Notes: a model not told the origin generated them from the letters alone. Positions 8,297-17,050 are shown, counted from the first letter of the stretch. The stretch: DNA of 64,000 bases from Rhodococcus sp. 105337 (GCF_012844225.1 NZ_JABAGQ010000009.1:124001-188000); one strand, 5' to 3'. Numbers and translations are program-made.

Positions 8297-8617
8297 GTGC
8301 AGAAGTTCGAAACCAGTTGGCCCGCAATGTCGGAACTTCCCCGAATGCTCGCCGGCGCCGTCCGCTGCGAGCCGGAGGGGGTCGCGCTGACCCGGGGTTC
8401 GGTGGCAGTCACCTACCGCGAACTGCACCGTGAGGTCGAGGCACTGAATGCCGCGATGGGCGTTCTGCTCGGCCCGGCATCACTGGTCCCGATCGCGCTG
8501 GCCACCGTCCTACCCGAACTGTCCGAGACGCACACCGGAGAACTCCGTCGCGCTCTCGACGAACTCGTCTGCAGGCTCGTCGACCACGAGTCCTGCCCCC
8601 AGGCGTCCGCTTCCTGA
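8297..8617 (+). CDS. Small protein resembling the N-terminus of an adenylation domain
   Basis: The 106-residue protein starts at GTG 8297 behind GAAGGCGGGG. An in-frame ATG at 8327 is the alternative. Its first half (LPRMLAGAVRCEPEGVAL, then VAVTYRELHREVEALNAAM) matches the opening of NRPS/acyl-CoA ligase adenylation domains, with the ALTRGSVAVTYREL signature. The part after it (SLVPIALATVLPELSETHTGELRRALDELV) does not continue into the core A-domain motifs, and no phosphate-binding loop is present. It could be a degraded relic or a stand-alone protein conserved in the genus. It is divergent from the thi operon and lies upstream of a carboxylesterase. Confidence 0.6.
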   Translation: MQKFETSWPAMSELPRMLAGAVRCEPEGVALTRGSVAVTYRELHREVEALNAAMGVLLGPASLVPIALATVLPELSETHTGELRRALDELVCRLVDHESCPQASAS

Positions 8618-8707
8618 CCTCCCGTCCCACCCGGTCTCACCGGAGTCGGTCTGCCCGCGTAGCCGTGATTGGTACGTTGGCGAATGGTCGGGTCATCGGG
8701 AGGTCAC

Positions 8708-10249
8708 GTGGACACTGCAACGCTCACCGTCGACTGCAAGTACGGGCAGGTACGCGGATACCGCGACGGCCCGGTGTTCTCGTGGAAGGGCATCCCGTAC
8801 GCAGCGTCCACCGGGGGCGCCCGGCGTTTCCGCTCGTGCGAGCCACCCACACCGTGGGACGGCGTGCTCGACTGTGACAGATACGGGCCCATCGCTCCGC
8901 AGAGCCGCCAGAGCCCCATCCGCATCGAGCCGGGGATGACGATGGGGGAGGACTGCTTGTCCCTCAACATATGGGCGCCCGAACCCGACGGCCGAGCACG
9001 GCCCGTGATGGTGTGGATCCACGGCGGCGCGTACGTGCTGGGATATTCGGGGCAGAAGATCTACGACGGGCGCCTGCTGTGCGAGACCGGCGACGTGGTG
9101 GTGGTGACTCTCAACTACCGGCTCGGGCCTCTCGGGTTTCTCGACCTGTCGTCCTTTTCCACTGAGGAGACCACCTTCGAAAGCAACGTCGGACTGCGCG
9201 ACCAGATCGCAGCGCTCGAATGGGTGCGAGACTGTATCGCAGGATTCGGCGGAGATCCGGACGACGTCACCTTGTTCGGGGAGTCCTCCGGAGGCGGTTC
9301 CGTCACCACCCTGATGACCGTCCCTCGAGCGGAAGGCCTCTTCCACAAGGCCATTGCGCAATCGCCTCCCGCTACCTCCGTCTACGGGCGCGAACGCGCC
9401 GCCATGGCTGCCGAGCGTTTCCTCGAGATTCTCGAACTACCGCGATCCCGCGTCGGGGAGTTGCTCACCATGCCCACCGATACGCTCGTCGAGGCATCGG
9501 AAATCCTCGTCGGCGAAGTGCCGACGAAGGTGCCCGGCACCCTGGCGATGACGCCCGTCGTAGACCGCGATCTGGTGCCGAAGTATCCGGTCGCCGCGTT
9601 CCAGAAGGGTCTGTCGCACCGCATTCCGCTCATCATCGGCTCCAACAAGGACGAACCGTCCATCTTCAGATTCATGAAGTCGCCTCTGATGCCGGTGAAC
9701 GACACCGCGATCCAGGCAATGTTCAAGGCGCTCGCCGACGACCGGCCCGACCTCGAACCGGACCGCCTCGCCGATATCATCGCCGCATACCCGGACCTCA
9801 CGAAAACCAGTGGCGCGCTCGCACTCTCGGGCGACGCGGGTTTCCGGATGCCGGTGGTCTGGGTTGCCGAGGCGCACAGCGTGCACTCTCCGACATGGGT
9901 GTATCGCTTCGATCACGCCACCCCGATCCTGCGCGCCGCGCGGATCGGCGCGGGCCATGCCACCGAATTGCCGTATGTGTTCGGTAATTTCGGAACGCTC
10001 GGGCGGGACCCCACGTTCTGGCTGGGCGGCAGGAAAGCGGCGTCGGAGGTGGCGGAACGTATCCGGCGGCGGTGGCTGGCGTTCGCACACCACGGTGTGC
10101 CGGCGGCGCTGGACGGATCCGCGCACTGGCCGCCCTACGAGCCGGAGCACAGGCTGACGCTGCTGCTCGACGCGCAGGACTCCGTCGTCGCCGACCCGGA
10201 CGGTGCGTTGCGGCAGGCATGGGGCAGTCAGGTGATGGGCTTCAACTGA
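8708..10249 (+). CDS. Type B carboxylesterase (PnbA-like)
   Basis: The 513-residue serine hydrolase has the type B carboxylesterase landmarks: WKGIPYA near the start, EDCLSLNIW, the oxyanion HGGAYVLG, the nucleophile FGESSGGGSV with serine near residue 192, and a His in GHATELPYVFG near 416. The GTG start at 8708 follows GGGAGGT. An upstream in-frame codon exists but lacks a site. There is no signal peptide, so it is cytoplasmic. Substrates are probably aryl or alkyl esters, and the exact one is unknown. It stands alone, 90 nt after the small adenylation-like gene. Confidence 0.9.
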   Translation: MDTATLTVDCKYGQVRGYRDGPVFSWKGIPYAASTGGARRFRSCEPPTPWDGVLDCDRYGPIAPQSRQSPIRIEPGMTMGEDCLSLNIWAPEPDGRARPVMVWIHGGAYVLGYSGQKIYDGRLLCETGDVVVVTLNYRLGPLGFLDLSSFSTEETTFESNVGLRDQIAALEWVRDCIAGFGGDPDDVTLFGESSGGGSVTTLMTVPRAEGLFHKAIAQSPPATSVYGRERAAMAAERFLEILELPRSRVGELLTMPTDTLVEASEILVGEVPTKVPGTLAMTPVVDRDLVPKYPVAAFQKGLSHRIPLIIGSNKDEPSIFRFMKSPLMPVNDTAIQAMFKALADDRPDLEPDRLADIIAAYPDLTKTSGALALSGDAGFRMPVVWVAEAHSVHSPTWVYRFDHATPILRAARIGAGHATELPYVFGNFGTLGRDPTFWLGGRKAASEVAERIRRRWLAFAHHGVPAALDGSAHWPPYEPEHRLTLLLDAQDSVVADPDGALRQAWGSQVMGFN

Positions 10250-10281
10250 CGCCGGGCCGTCCGGGTGCGGCGCCCGGCCGG

Positions 10282-10578
10282 TCAGTTGCGATATTCGGGG
10301 TGCTCCGCGACGAACTTCTCGACGTACGAGCACGACGTCCCGATCTTCAGACCTTCCTTGCGGGTCTCGTCGAGGGCGAACCGCACGATTTCTGCGGCGA
10401 GCCCCCGGCCCCGGAAGTTCGGGTCGGTGACGGTGTGGTCGAAGTCGCGCAGGTCGCCGCGCTGCGAGTAGTCGGCGTAGGCGGCGAGGGAGTCGCCCAG
10501 GTAGAGCGCGAAGCGGGACTGTTCGGGCAGATGCTCGACACGGGTGTCGGTGCTGCCGGACTCGGTGTGCTGTGTCAT
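10282..10578 (-). CDS. GNAT-family N-acetyltransferase, short YjdJ-like type
   Basis: The 98-residue protein is the compact GNAT form found in YjdJ and plant At1g77540-like proteins. After the strand FALYLGDSLAAYADY come DFDHTVTDPNFRGRGLAAEIV, carrying the acetyl-CoA pyrophosphate loop RGRGLA, and a C-terminal CSYVEKFVAEHPEY that includes the conserved Cys. It lies 21 nt after the peptidase E gene and closes the minus-strand run that begins at 13861. The acetylated substrate is unknown. Confidence 0.85.
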   Translation of the reverse strand: MTQHTESGSTDTRVEHLPEQSRFALYLGDSLAAYADYSQRGDLRDFDHTVTDPNFRGRGLAAEIVRFALDETRKEGLKIGTSCSYVEKFVAEHPEYRN

Positions 10579-10599
10579 GTTCTCACCGTACCGCCGGAG

Positions 10600-11229
10600 T
10601 CACCGCGGGTCGGTCTCCACGACGAGCGCGTCGTCGTCCGTCAGTGCGACGAAGGGAATTGCGTTGTCGCGCATGTACCGCAGGCTTTTCTCGATGCCCT
10701 CGTCGCCCAGTGCGGACGCGCCGGCGTGCGGAACGACGGCATGATCGATCCATCCCAGACCATCCCAGACGACCTCCGTTCCGCACGCGGTGCGCACCTC
10801 CTCCGGATCGTCGGAGAACTCGATTCCCCGCAGCGACGGAGTCACCACGCAGGCACCGGCGCTGTACCCGGCGTACGCCAGTTCGTTGCTGCCGACGAGA
10901 TCGGTGAGCACTGCGTCTGCGCCGCTACGCGCCAACTGCGCGCGCAGCACGAACGTGTTCCCACCGCGCACCCACACCGCTGCGAACCCGCGCAGCCGGG
11001 CACGCAGCGAGTCGGGGTCGCCGAGGTGGTCGCGCAGATCGATCTCCTCGGGGACGAATCCCCGCGAGCGAAGCGGTTCCCTCTCGCTCGTGACCGCGGA
11101 GCGGCGAGCGGCCGGCGGCCACGCGTCGGCCGCGTTGGCGATCACAGCGATGCGGCCCGGGGGACCGACCACGCGCAGGAACTTCGACGGGTCGGACCCG
11201 AGCCGGTACGACGAGAGGAACAGTCGCAC
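10600..11229 (-). CDS. Peptidase E-like (S51) class I glutamine amidotransferase-fold protein
   Basis: The 209-residue protein has the S51 fold: MRLFLSSYRLG at the start, a VWVRGGNTFVLRAQL loop, and the nucleophile elbow AYAGYSAGACVV with the serine of GYSAGA, followed by a His in DHAVVPHA. S51 enzymes include aspartyl dipeptidase and cyanophycinase, and the length fits the dipeptidase. The start is a GTG 5 nt after the preceding stop, so it is probably coupled to the isomerase-like gene. Confidence 0.8.
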   Translation of the reverse strand: MRLFLSSYRLGSDPSKFLRVVGPPGRIAVIANAADAWPPAARRSAVTSEREPLRSRGFVPEEIDLRDHLGDPDSLRARLRGFAAVWVRGGNTFVLRAQLARSGADAVLTDLVGSNELAYAGYSAGACVVTPSLRGIEFSDDPEEVRTACGTEVVWDGLGWIDHAVVPHAGASALGDEGIEKSLRYMRDNAIPFVALTDDDALVVETDPR

Positions 11230-11234
11230 GGGAA

Positions 11235-12077
11235 TCAGATGGTGAAGGCGAGGTTCTCGACGAGGCGGCGCCCGACGGCGGTATCGCCACCGAGCGTGAT
11301 CTCGTCGAGTCGGTCGACTGCGCGCACCCGTCCCCCCGCCAGTCGCACGAACAGACTCGAGTCCATCGCGATCGTCGTCGTCGGGGGGCCGGACAATTCG
11401 GGTACGGCCGTGGCGCGCCCGTCCACCTCCACGTGGATGGTGCGAGCGAGCGGTCCGCTCAGCTCGAGGGTGATGCGCGCGCCGTCGGGTGCCTTACCGA
11501 GTTTGCCGAACACGAACGGCACCGCACCGAAGATCTCGGCAGAACCCAGTTCGCCCCGCGGGCCGCCTTCGTCGCCGGGCGCACCGATCGCATCCCGGAT
11601 GTCGAGTTCGTGGAGCCAGCAATCGAAGATGCGGATGCGCATGAAGCGCCCGTAGGTCGCCCGGCCCACCGGCGTGTCCGCGGGCGCCTCGAAATCCTCC
11701 TGCGTCATCGCCGACAGTTGCTCGGTGCGGTGCGCGACGATCTGCCGATACTGCGCGAGCACCTCCGAACCGGGCGTTCCACGCAGCGACTCGACCCAGT
11801 GTTCGTTGAAAGCACCGATCTCGTTGCGCACGTGGGCGAGCGCATGCACGTCGATGTTCACGTGCGGCGCCTTGATCCCGGCCAGCATCGACTCGGTGCC
11901 GATCAGGTGAGCGACGATGTCCTTGACCGTCCAGCCCGGAAGATTCGTCGGCGTGAACCACCCGTCGCTGTCCAGGGCGGCCAGCAGCGAGTCGATCACC
12001 GCGAATTCTTCGAGCAGGAGCGGCCGGATGGTGTCGACGGGAAAATCGACTGCGGTGCTGCCCGGTTGTGACGTCAT
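11235..12077 (-). CDS. Mycothiol-dependent maleylpyruvate isomerase-like (DinB-fold) protein
   Basis: The 280-residue protein starts with a four-helix DinB/MDMPI domain. NLPGWTVKDIVAHLIGTE gives the first conserved His, and RIFDCWLHELDIRDAIG gives the HELD motif, so the usual metal triad appears present. The C-terminal half is a smaller SCP-2-like domain ending near GGDTAVGRRLVENLAFTI. Family members use mycothiol, a cofactor of actinobacteria, for isomerase or transferase reactions, and the substrate here is unknown. It overlaps the HIT gene stop by an ATGA. Confidence 0.87.
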   Translation of the reverse strand: MTSQPGSTAVDFPVDTIRPLLLEEFAVIDSLLAALDSDGWFTPTNLPGWTVKDIVAHLIGTESMLAGIKAPHVNIDVHALAHVRNEIGAFNEHWVESLRGTPGSEVLAQYRQIVAHRTEQLSAMTQEDFEAPADTPVGRATYGRFMRIRIFDCWLHELDIRDAIGAPGDEGGPRGELGSAEIFGAVPFVFGKLGKAPDGARITLELSGPLARTIHVEVDGRATAVPELSGPPTTTIAMDSSLFVRLAGGRVRAVDRLDEITLGGDTAVGRRLVENLAFTI

Positions 12078-12514
12078 GAGTTCTCCTCGGAGGCGAGACG
12101 GTCGAGTCCTGCGCGAATTGCCGCCGCGGTGGCGTCCGGATTCTGGGCTCGCCGGCGGACCAGGCCGACGCCGAGGCGAATACGGTCACCCTTCCTGCGG
12201 GGAATCACGTGCAGGTGCGTGTGGAAAACGGCCTGGAACGCGGCGCGGCCGTCGTTGAGTACCAGGTTGGTGCCGTCGGTGGTGAGATCCGAGCGGCTGA
12301 GTGCGCGCGAGAGACGATGTCCGGCGCGGAACATCGAGGCACCGAGTTCGGGTTCGAGGTTCTCGAGCCGGGAGACGTGCTCACGCGGCACGACGAGTAC
12401 GTGTCCCCGCGCAACCGGGCGGGCGTCGAGGAAGGCGACCACATCGTCGTCCTCGTAGACCCGCGCGGCCCGTGCGGACCCTGCCACTATGTCGCAGAAC
12501 ACACAGGAACCCAT
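12074..12514 (-). CDS. HIT-family nucleotide hydrolase/transferase
   Basis: The 146-residue protein carries the histidine triad HTHLHVIPR in its C-terminal half and the typical opening CVFCDIVAGSA. HIT proteins hydrolyse or transfer AMP from dinucleoside polyphosphates or AMP-lysine-type substrates. The first Cys pair (CVFC) could hold a metal, as in some HIT proteins. It is 4 nt beyond the sirtuin stop and its own stop overlaps the next start, so it is part of the same operon. Confidence 0.9.
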   Translation of the reverse strand: MGSCVFCDIVAGSARAARVYEDDDVVAFLDARPVARGHVLVVPREHVSRLENLEPELGASMFRAGHRLSRALSRSDLTTDGTNLVLNDGRAAFQAVFHTHLHVIPRRKGDRIRLGVGLVRRRAQNPDATAAAIRAGLDRLASEENS

Positions 12515-12518
12515 CGCG

Positions 12519-13271
12519 TCACTCTAGCGTCCCCGCAGCAGCCACCAGACCGGGCAGCCCCACCGCTGCCGTGGTCCGCCAGACCGCCTCGACCCGGGAC
12601 GACAACTCGGTGTCCTGGGGGTTGATCTCGACGACCGGAACGCCGTGGCGGTCGGCCAACTCGGGCAGCTCCGCCGCCGGGTACACGATCCCCGAGGTGC
12701 CGACGACGAGCAGCACATCCGCGACGCGCAGGGCGGCGACTGCCGCGTCCCAGGGTTGCCGGGGCAGCATCTCGCCGAACCAGACGACCCCCGGGCGGCC
12801 GGCTCCTCCGCACGTGTCACACGTGGGGGGCGCGATGCGCTCGAGGGGTTCGCCGGGCGGTGCGGGCAGGTCCATCGGGCGCTCGCACTCGCTGCACCGG
12901 GGTTCGAAGAGGCTGCCGTGGAGGTGCGCGAGAACGGTGCTGCCGGCGCGCTCGTGCAGGTCGTCGACGTTCTGGGTCACGATCGCGACCTTTGTGGTGC
13001 GTCCCCATTCGGCGAGCGCGTGATGACCGGCGTTGGGAGCGACGTTGCGTACGAGCGCGACCCGCCACTGGTACCACGCCCACACCGCGTCCGGATCGGC
13101 TTTCCAGGCCTCGGGGGTTGCGAGGGCAGCAGCGTCGAAGTTCTCCCACAACCCCGTCTGCGCGTCACGGAAGGTGGGCACGCCGCTCTCGGCGGACATT
13201 CCGGCGCCCGAGAGCACCGCTACGCGGCGCGCGCCGCGGGTGAGATCGAGGACCGCGGCAGGAACATGCAT
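12519..13271 (-). CDS. cobB: Sirtuin (SIR2) NAD-dependent protein deacylase, CobB-like
   Basis: The 250-residue enzyme has the NAD-binding GAGMSAESGVPTFRD, TQNVDDLHERAG and the catalytic His in HLHGS near residue 118. It has four zinc cysteines (CSEC near 126-129 and CDTC near 151-154). Tyr67 and Arg70 form the Y-x-x-R signature of class III sirtuins, which prefer succinyl or malonyl lysine, so desuccinylation is more likely than plain deacetylation. The ATG at 13271 lies 4 nt after the stop of a zinc-ribbon gene. Neighbouring HIT and isomerase-like genes are coupled downstream. Confidence 0.9.
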   Translation of the reverse strand: MHVPAAVLDLTRGARRVAVLSGAGMSAESGVPTFRDAQTGLWENFDAAALATPEAWKADPDAVWAWYQWRVALVRNVAPNAGHHALAEWGRTTKVAIVTQNVDDLHERAGSTVLAHLHGSLFEPRCSECERPMDLPAPPGEPLERIAPPTCDTCGGAGRPGVVWFGEMLPRQPWDAAVAALRVADVLLVVGTSGIVYPAAELPELADRHGVPVVEINPQDTELSSRVEAVWRTTAAVGLPGLVAAAGTLE

Positions 13272-13275
13272 GGAG

Positions 13276-13458
13276 TCAGGGTAGAAGAGTGCCCGGGCCT
13301 CCGGACGGATTCCCGGCACTGCCTGGATCGGTGGGAGCGCGGACGCAGCGGGAACACGGCGACTCCGGGTCGTCGAGGACCAGGCCGCAGTCGGGGCAGA
13401 CGAGGTGCAGCAGGCAGGCCGGCTCGCCCCCGTCGTCCTCCCTCGGTACACCGGTCAT
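13276..13458 (-). CDS. Small zinc-ribbon protein
   Basis: The 60-residue protein contains CLLHLVCPDCG and CSRC, a two-knuckle zinc ribbon, followed by a proline/glycine-rich tail. It starts at ATG 13458 with a distant GGAAAGAG. Its stop is 4 nt before the sirtuin ATG and it follows the DUF488 gene by 40 nt, so translation is probably coupled within the operon. Function is unknown. It could be an accessory or targeting partner of the sirtuin. Confidence 0.7.
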   Translation of the reverse strand: MTGVPREDDGGEPACLLHLVCPDCGLVLDDPESPCSRCVRAPTDPGSAGNPSGGPGTLLP

Positions 13459-13498
13459 TGCAGGGCGTCTCTTTCCTGTCAGTGCTTCCTCTGATGCG

Positions 13499-13861
13499 TC
13501 AGTGTTCTCTCAGATAATCGGCGAGTACCCGCGCGCCGCTGTGCTCGACGTCGCGTGTGGCGGTGAGCAGCACGAGTGCCCGTCCGTCCGCCTGCTCGTC
13601 GAGACGGGCGATGGCGTCGCCGGCCGCAGGAGATGCCAACTCCGTGCGGTAGCGGTCGCGGAATTCCGTGAACAGAGAGGTGTCGTGGGAATACCACTTG
13701 CGAAGATCTGTCGAGGGAGCGAGGTTCTGGGCCCATTCGTCGTAGTGGAAGGCGTCCCGTCGGAGGCCCCGTGGCCAGAGACGGTCCACGAGAACCCGGA
13801 ACGGCTCCTCGTCGGCGGGGTGGTCGTAGACCCGTTCGACGGTGACCGTGCGGTGTGGCAT
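13499..13861 (-). CDS. DUF488 family protein (YeaO-like)
   Basis: The 120-residue protein has the family signature ERVYDHP, RVLVDRLWPRGLRRD, APSTDLRKWYSHD and the late ALVLLTATRDVEHSGARVLADYL. YeaO-like proteins are small cytosolic proteins of unproven function that show Arg/Lys-rich conserved surfaces. The ATG at 13861 has GGAAAGGAAA upstream. It is the first gene of the seven-gene minus-strand run and is divergent from pntAA. Confidence 0.88.
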   Translation of the reverse strand: MPHRTVTVERVYDHPADEEPFRVLVDRLWPRGLRRDAFHYDEWAQNLAPSTDLRKWYSHDTSLFTEFRDRYRTELASPAAGDAIARLDEQADGRALVLLTATRDVEHSGARVLADYLREH

Positions 13862-14111
13862 GGCGTTTCCTTTCCGCGTCGTGCGCTCACAGAATGTGCG
13901 GCAACCTTGTGAAGTGAGGTGTGTCACATTCTTGCATCATCTTGCTGTTCGGACTCGATTCAGACGATTCGTGCAAGTTGCAGGTCGCGTGCCGTCCCGG
14001 TAGGCCTGCATAGAGTCACCACGAGTGCAGGCCGTCACATGGCCCGATCGCACGCACATCTCGCCGCCGATCGCGGCGCCGCGCACTTCATCGACGCAGG
14101 AGTCAGAGAAA

Positions 14112-15239
14112 TTGAGTACCGAAGGATCGAATACGGGGAGCGGAGCGCACCGCCGTCCGACCGTCGGCGTGGTTCGTGAAACCCACGGCGGTGAGCGGCG
14201 TGTCGCGCTTGTTCCGAAGATCGTGCCGTCGCTGATCGCCAAGGGCCTCGACGTGATCGTCGAAGCCGGTGCGGGTCTCGGCGCCCTCATACCCGACGCC
14301 GCTTACAAGGAAGCGGGCGCTCAGATCGGCGACGCCTGGTCGTCCGACGTGGTCGTCAAGGTCGCACCACCCACCGACGCGGAGATCGCCCGGCTCGGCT
14401 CGGGACGCCGGCTCATCGGTTTCCTCGCGCCGCGCAACGCCGACAACCAGATCGGTGCGCTCGCTGCTGCCGGTGTCGAGGCGTACGCCGTCGAGGCCAT
14501 CCCGCGCATCTCCCGCGCCCAGGTCATGGACGCACTGTCGTCCCAGGCCAATGTGGCCGGCTACAAGGCTGTCCTGGTCGCCGCGAACGAATCCACGCGG
14601 TTCTTCCCGATGCTCACCACCGCGGCGGGCACCGTCAAGCCCGCCACGGTGCTGGTGCTCGGCGTGGGCGTCGCCGGCCTGCAGGCACTCGCGACCGCCA
14701 AACGGCTCGGCGGCCGGACCACCGGCTACGACGTCCGCCCCGAGGTCGCAGATCAGGTGCGCTCGGTCGGTTCCCAGTGGCTCGACCTCGGCATCGACGC
14801 CGCGGGCGAGGGCGGATACGCCCGTGAACTCAGCGACGACGAGCGTGCCCAGCAGCAGCAGGCGCTCGAGGATGCCATCAAGGGCTTCGATGTCGTCATC
14901 ACCACCGCGCTGGTGCCCGGCCGTCCCGCTCCGCGCCTGGTGACCGCCGCGGCCGTGGAGGGAATGCGGCCGGGCTCGGTCATCGTCGACCTCGCCGGCG
15001 AAACCGGCGGCAACTGCGAGCTCACCGAACCGGGGCAGACCGTCGTCAAGCACGGAGTGACCATCTGCTCGCCGCTGAATCTTCCCGCGACGATGCCGGA
15101 GCACGCGTCAGAGCTGTACTCGAAGAACGTTGCGGCCTTGCTCGAGCTCATGCTCGACGAGAACGGCACGCCGGCCCCGGACTTCTCGGACGAGATTCTC
15201 GCCGAGGCGTGCGTGACCCGCTCGAAGGAGACCCCCTAG
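14112..15239 (+). CDS. pntAA: NAD(P) transhydrogenase subunit alpha part 1 (NAD-binding dI)
   Basis: The 375-residue soluble subunit has the alanine dehydrogenase/PNT N-domain (GVVRETHGGERRVALVPK) and NAD-binding domain (VLVLGVGVAGLQALATAKRLG, with the later RPEVADQVRS). The start is taken as TTG 14112 because AGGAG lies 8-9 nt before it, while earlier in-frame codons have no site. It binds NADH and passes hydride to the NADP-binding PntB subunit, coupled to proton flow. Alpha is split into two genes, as in Mycobacterium and Rhodospirillum. The stop abuts the pntAB start. Confidence 0.93.
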   Translation: MSTEGSNTGSGAHRRPTVGVVRETHGGERRVALVPKIVPSLIAKGLDVIVEAGAGLGALIPDAAYKEAGAQIGDAWSSDVVVKVAPPTDAEIARLGSGRRLIGFLAPRNADNQIGALAAAGVEAYAVEAIPRISRAQVMDALSSQANVAGYKAVLVAANESTRFFPMLTTAAGTVKPATVLVLGVGVAGLQALATAKRLGGRTTGYDVRPEVADQVRSVGSQWLDLGIDAAGEGGYARELSDDERAQQQQALEDAIKGFDVVITTALVPGRPAPRLVTAAAVEGMRPGSVIVDLAGETGGNCELTEPGQTVVKHGVTICSPLNLPATMPEHASELYSKNVAALLELMLDENGTPAPDFSDEILAEACVTRSKETP

Positions 15240-15575
15240 ATGTACAACGAACTGTTGGCGAACATCGCGATCCTGGTTCTGTCCGGGTTCGTCGGTTTCG
15301 CAGTGATTTCCAAAGTCCCGAACACCCTGCACACCCCATTGATGTCCGGCACCAACGCCATTCACGGCATCGTCGTGCTCGGCGCCCTCGTGGTGCTCGG
15401 TCACCTCCCGGCCGACGCGCCGTGGAGCATCAAGGTCATCTTGTTCGTGGCGCTCGTGTTCGGCACGCTCAACGTGGTCGGCGGCTTCGTCGTGACCGAC
15501 CGCATGCTCGCAATGTTCAAGCCCAAGAAGGACTCCGGCAAGGCTGCCGCGACCAAGGGAGCCGACGCCCGATGA
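15240..15575 (+). CDS. pntAB: NAD(P) transhydrogenase subunit alpha part 2 (membrane dII)
   Basis: The 111-residue membrane protein has three to four hydrophobic helices (LLANIAILVLSGFVGFAVI, GIVVLGALVVLGHL, VILFVALVFGTLNVVGGF) and the signature SGTNAIHGIVV with the conserved His. It forms part of the proton channel. Its ATG directly follows the pntAA TAG, and its TGA overlaps the pntB ATG. Confidence 0.93.
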   Translation: MYNELLANIAILVLSGFVGFAVISKVPNTLHTPLMSGTNAIHGIVVLGALVVLGHLPADAPWSIKVILFVALVFGTLNVVGGFVVTDRMLAMFKPKKDSGKAAATKGADAR

Positions 15576-17002
15576 GCTACCTCGTGTCAATCCTCTACAT
15601 CATCGCCTTCGGCATGTTCATCTACGGTCTGATGGGCCTGACCGGCCCGAAGACCGCGGTGCGCGGCAACTACATCGCCGCAGTGGGCATGCTGCTCGCC
15701 ATCGTCGCCACCCTCATCGACATTCGTGACACCGGCAACTGGATCATCATCGCCGCCGGCCTGATCGTCGGTGTCGTGCTGGGTGTCCCGCCGGCGTTGC
15801 GTACCAAGATGACTGCGATGCCGCAGTTGGTCGCCATGTTCAACGGCGTCGGCGGCGGCACCGTCGCGCTCATCGCCTGGGCGGAGTTCCTCGACACCGA
15901 CGGCTTCACCCGGATCGACGGCTCGCCCACCGTTCACATCGTCATCGGTTCGCTCTTCGCCGCGATCGTGGGCTCGATCTCCTTCTGGGGGTCGATCGTC
16001 GCGTACGTCAAGCTTCAAGAACTCCTGAACAAGAGCGTCGAGAAGAAGCTCGTCGGAGGCGCGAAGCTGTTCCAGGTCGCCAACGTTCTTCTCGCCGTGG
16101 CGTCGCTGGCGATTGCCGTCTACATCGGAATCAACGCCGATCCCGCGAACGATCCCATCGCGGGCATCTGGATTCTCGGATTGCTGGTCGTCGCCGGCCT
16201 GATGGGTCTGTTCGTCGTGCTGCCGATCGGCGGCGCCGACATGCCGGTCGTCATCTCGCTGCTCAACGCCCTGACCGGTCTGTCCGCCGCGGCTGCGGGC
16301 CTCGCACTGAACAACACCGCGATGATCGTCGCGGGCATGATCGTCGGCGCCTCCGGCACGATCCTCACCAACCTCATGGCCAAGGCCATGAACCGCTCGA
16401 TCCCCGCGATCGTGTTCGGGTCGTTCGGCGGTGACGGCGGAGCGGCGGGCGTCGCCGGTGCAACCGGCGGCACCGTCAAGGCGACCTCCTCGTCCGACGC
16501 GGCGATCCAGATGGCCTACGCCAACCAGGTCATCGTGGTGCCCGGCTACGGCCTCGCCGTGGCGCAGGCACAGCACGCGGTCAAGGAGATGGCATCGCTG
16601 CTCGAAGAACGCGGTGTCGAGGTCAAGTACGCGATCCATCCCGTCGCGGGACGGATGCCGGGTCACATGAACGTCCTGCTCGCCGAAGCCGAGGTGTCCT
16701 ACGACGCGCTCAAGGAGATGGACGACATCAACGGTGAGTTCAACCGCACCGATGTCACCATCGTCATCGGCGCGAACGACGTCACCAACCCGGCCGCGCG
16801 GCACGACTCGTCCAGCCCGATCTACGGAATGCCGATCCTGAACGTGGATCAGTCGAAGTCCGTCATCGTGCTCAAGCGGTCGATGAGTTCCGGCTACGCG
16901 GGTATCGACAACCCGCTGTTCACGGCGGACAACACCTCGATGTTGTTCGGCGACGCGAAGAAGATGGTCGCCGAGGTCACCGAAGAGCTGAAGGCTCTCT
17001 GA
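15572..17002 (+). CDS. pntB: NAD(P) transhydrogenase subunit beta
   Basis: The 476-residue subunit has about nine N-terminal membrane helices forming the rest of the proton path. A C-terminal NADP-binding domain carries VVPGYGLAVAQAQHAVKEM, HPVAGRMPGHMNVLLAEA and VIGANDVTNPAARHD. Residue length matches the family. It is the last gene of the operon and is followed by a perfect hairpin shared with the opposing MFS gene. The complex makes NADPH from NADH using the proton gradient. Confidence 0.95.
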   Translation: MSYLVSILYIIAFGMFIYGLMGLTGPKTAVRGNYIAAVGMLLAIVATLIDIRDTGNWIIIAAGLIVGVVLGVPPALRTKMTAMPQLVAMFNGVGGGTVALIAWAEFLDTDGFTRIDGSPTVHIVIGSLFAAIVGSISFWGSIVAYVKLQELLNKSVEKKLVGGAKLFQVANVLLAVASLAIAVYIGINADPANDPIAGIWILGLLVVAGLMGLFVVLPIGGADMPVVISLLNALTGLSAAAAGLALNNTAMIVAGMIVGASGTILTNLMAKAMNRSIPAIVFGSFGGDGGAAGVAGATGGTVKATSSSDAAIQMAYANQVIVVPGYGLAVAQAQHAVKEMASLLEERGVEVKYAIHPVAGRMPGHMNVLLAEAEVSYDALKEMDDINGEFNRTDVTIVIGANDVTNPAARHDSSSPIYGMPILNVDQSKSVIVLKRSMSSGYAGIDNPLFTADNTSMLFGDAKKMVAEVTEELKAL

Positions 17003-17016
17003 CCCCTCGCTTCCAC

Positions 17017-17050
17017 CCGGCGCCCACGCGGATCACCGCGTGGGCGCCGG
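17017..17050. terminator. Perfect 15-bp hairpin between convergent pntB and MFS gene
   Basis: CCGGCGCCCACGCGG, loop ATCA, then its exact complement. No T-run follows on either strand, so it may act as a bidirectional pause or terminator in the actinobacterial style. It covers the last codons and stop of the MFS gene on the minus strand. Confidence 0.7.

Noticed and set aside
13972-13982. 11-bp palindrome TGCAA-G-TTGCA in the gap before pntAA
   Set aside because: Short and isolated, no second copy and no nearby regulator gene to link it to.
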